A stretch of DNA of 5,822 bases from positions 1 to 5,822 of the forward strand of contig JACQVU010000428.1 in NCBI GenBank assembly GCA_016209585.1. Direction: 5' to 3'. The notes below the pieces were generated by a model, which was given only the letters and a program-made list of their open reading frames with translations, was not told where the DNA came from and ran no database searches. Made by a program: the position numbers and the translations under genes. Origin of the DNA: Planctomycetota bacterium. Lineage in GTDB: Bacteria; Planctomycetota; UBA8742; JACQVU01. This document shows, piece after piece, positions 4,636 through 5,822 of this stretch (its first letter is position 1; each line of letters begins with the position of its first letter).

Positions 4636-5822
4636 TCAGTTGCCCATCACCACGGCGATGCCCGGCCCACCGGCCGACGTGGAGGACACACGCTCGGAAG
4701 TGGCGATGTCGTACTTGCCGTCGTTGTTGAAGTCGCCGCCAGCGATGAACCAGCACTCGATGCCCACCGGGTAGTCGGTGCGCTTGTAGTTGCCGCTGGC
4801 CGTCATGGCCTGGGTGGTGTCGCGGACGCAAACCGACACCGCCTTGGCGAGGTTGGCCGACACCGCGATGTCCGGCTGGCCATCGGCGTTGAGGTCAAGC
4901 GACCGGCCCCAGGTGTTGCGGCCGCTCTTCTTGACGAACCCGGAGACGATGCCGAACGGGTTGGCGCCGACCGCCGTCATGTAGGACTTGTTCTTCGGCG
5001 CTTCGAACGAGGTGTTGCCGTTGTTCACGAAGATCCCCACCGCGCCGTCGTTGCCGTTCGGCGAGCCGGGGGCCATCGGCGCGGCCACGTCTTCGTCACC
5101 GTCGGCGTCGTAGTCGCCGGAGGCGAAGTCGAAGACCCCCATGTCGTTGGTGGAGGCGCCGAACGCCGACGCCAACATCTGCGAGATGCACGCCGACGGG
5201 TTGAAGAGGCAGTTGAAGATCTGCGTGCCACTGAACCCGCCGCTGCCGCCCGCGCCGTTGGGAAGGTCGGGGATATACAGCCCGGGGCCGTAGAGCGTCA
5301 TTTTCCCGGTCGTCCCGTCTGACACCATCGGCTGCACGAGCTTGTCGGAGGCCGAGGGCAACTGGCCGATGATGCAGTCGTCTTTGGTGTCGCCGTTCCA
5401 GTCGCCGACGCCGATGGAGGCCTGCCACGCGATGCCCGGATCCGACATCACCGCCGGGTTGAGCAGCCCGTTACCGGTGTTGGTGAGCACGCCGACGACC
5501 TCGCTGTAGTCGTGGTTCTGCGTCGTGTTCAGCACGTACACGTCGGGTTTCTGGTCGCCGTTCGCGTCGCCCAACTCCATGTCGAACGGGGTGAACGCCC
5601 CGCTGTTGTACCCGGTCTGGCTCATGGTCAGGTAGTTGGTGCCGGCCTGGAACGAACCGTTCCCCAGGTTGTAGAGAATGGTCACGTCGAACGCCGCCGC
5701 CGCGATGGCCGCCACGTCGAGCCAGAGGTCGCCGTTGAAGTCGGCCGCCACGCAGTGATAGGCGTTGGTGTTGAACGAGGAGCCGTTGAACCCCACCACG
5801 TACCGCCCCTTCGTCACGAACG
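4636..5822 (-). CDS. FG-GAP/VCBS repeat protein, C-terminal part (start outside the window)
   Basis: The frame is open to the right edge, so the true start and any signal peptide lie beyond it; GTG at 5817 is only an internal codon. Numbering from that codon, 393 residues are visible. Six calcium-loop motifs of the DxNxDGxxD type recur: D26-D34, D84-D92, D139-D147, D235-D243, D308-D316 and D362-D370. Each is followed by a hydrophobic strand such as DVAAI, DVYVL or DIAVS. This is the signature of FG-GAP/VCBS blades that form a beta-propeller, usually secreted or on the cell surface and stabilised by calcium. Between the third and fourth loops is a longer insertion (about 165-225), Gly-rich, with C203 and C210. 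Six cysteines are present in total (22, 148, 203, 210, 330, 355), consistent with an extracytoplasmic protein with disulfides. The chain stops soon after the last blade without a PEP-CTERM-like or other sorting tail. Binding to carbohydrate or protein is inference. Confidence 0.88.
   Translation of the reverse strand, partial: FVTKGRYVVGFNGSSFNTNAYHCVAADFNGDLWLDVAAIAAAAFDVTILYNLGNGSFQAGTNYLTMSQTGYNSGAFTPFDMELGDANGDQKPDVYVLNTTQNHDYSEVVGVLTNTGNGLLNPAVMSDPGIAWQASIGVGDWNGDTKDDCIIGQLPSASDKLVQPMVSDGTTGKMTLYGPGLYIPDLPNGAGGSGGFSGTQIFNCLFNPSACISQMLASAFGASTNDMGVFDFASGDYDADGDEDVAAPMAPGSPNGNDGAVGIFVNNGNTSFEAPKNKSYMTAVGANPFGIVSGFVKKSGRNTWGRSLDLNADGQPDIAVSANLAKAVSVCVRDTTQAMTASGNYKRTDYPVGIECWFIAGGDFNNDGKYDIATSERVSSTSAGGPGIAVVMGN

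Noticed and set aside
3510..4730. A 406-codon plus-strand open frame antisense to the actin-like gene.
   Set aside because: Its translation is His/Arg/Asp/Val-rich with no recognisable motif, and it runs through the actin-like promoter, the octamer repeat and the terminator of the FG-GAP gene. It is a shadow frame.

Overview
The window is very GC-rich bacterial DNA from an organism I cannot place exactly. Three things suggest a planctomycete or another high-GC, poorly cultured lineage with large genomes: a membrane-anchored von Willebrand A (VWA) protein with a glutamine-amidotransferase-like middle, an FG-GAP/VCBS repeat protein, and a short 'cacggaga' tandem repeat of a kind often met in intergenic DNA of such lineages. 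This placement is inference from gene types, not from a marker gene.

Layout from left to right. Bases 1-254 hold no convincing gene, but end in a good sigma70-type promoter and a ribosome binding site for a rightward 195-residue protein of the phospholipid-scramblase/LURP-one (tubby-like barrel) family at 255-842. It converges, with an 11-base gap, on a leftward 771-residue membrane VWA protein at 854-3169. Upstream of that, also leftward, is a 347-residue actin-like ATPase at 3255-4298. It has its own Shine-Dalgarno sequence and a TTGACA-N17-AAGAAT promoter. The 85-base gap between these two genes holds a terminator-like or attenuator-like hairpin. Bases 4299-4635 are intergenic and carry the actin-like gene's promoter, a three-copy octamer repeat, a second GC-rich hairpin and a textbook rho-independent terminator. 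That terminator closes the last gene, a leftward FG-GAP/VCBS repeat protein (4636 to beyond 5822) whose start lies outside the window.

The actin-like and VWA genes share direction and may be co-transcribed, with the hairpin modulating read-through. The other two genes look like independent units. No pathway links all four proteins. The most interesting item is the actin-like protein. Its phosphate-1, adenosine and connect-2 motifs are recognisable, but its phosphate-2 loop reads GIGVSFGAGM instead of the usual DxGGGT, and it has a strongly basic tail. No RNA genes, CRISPR arrays, insertion sequences or integrase genes were seen. The long open frames antisense to the VWA and actin-like genes are best explained as GC-driven shadows.
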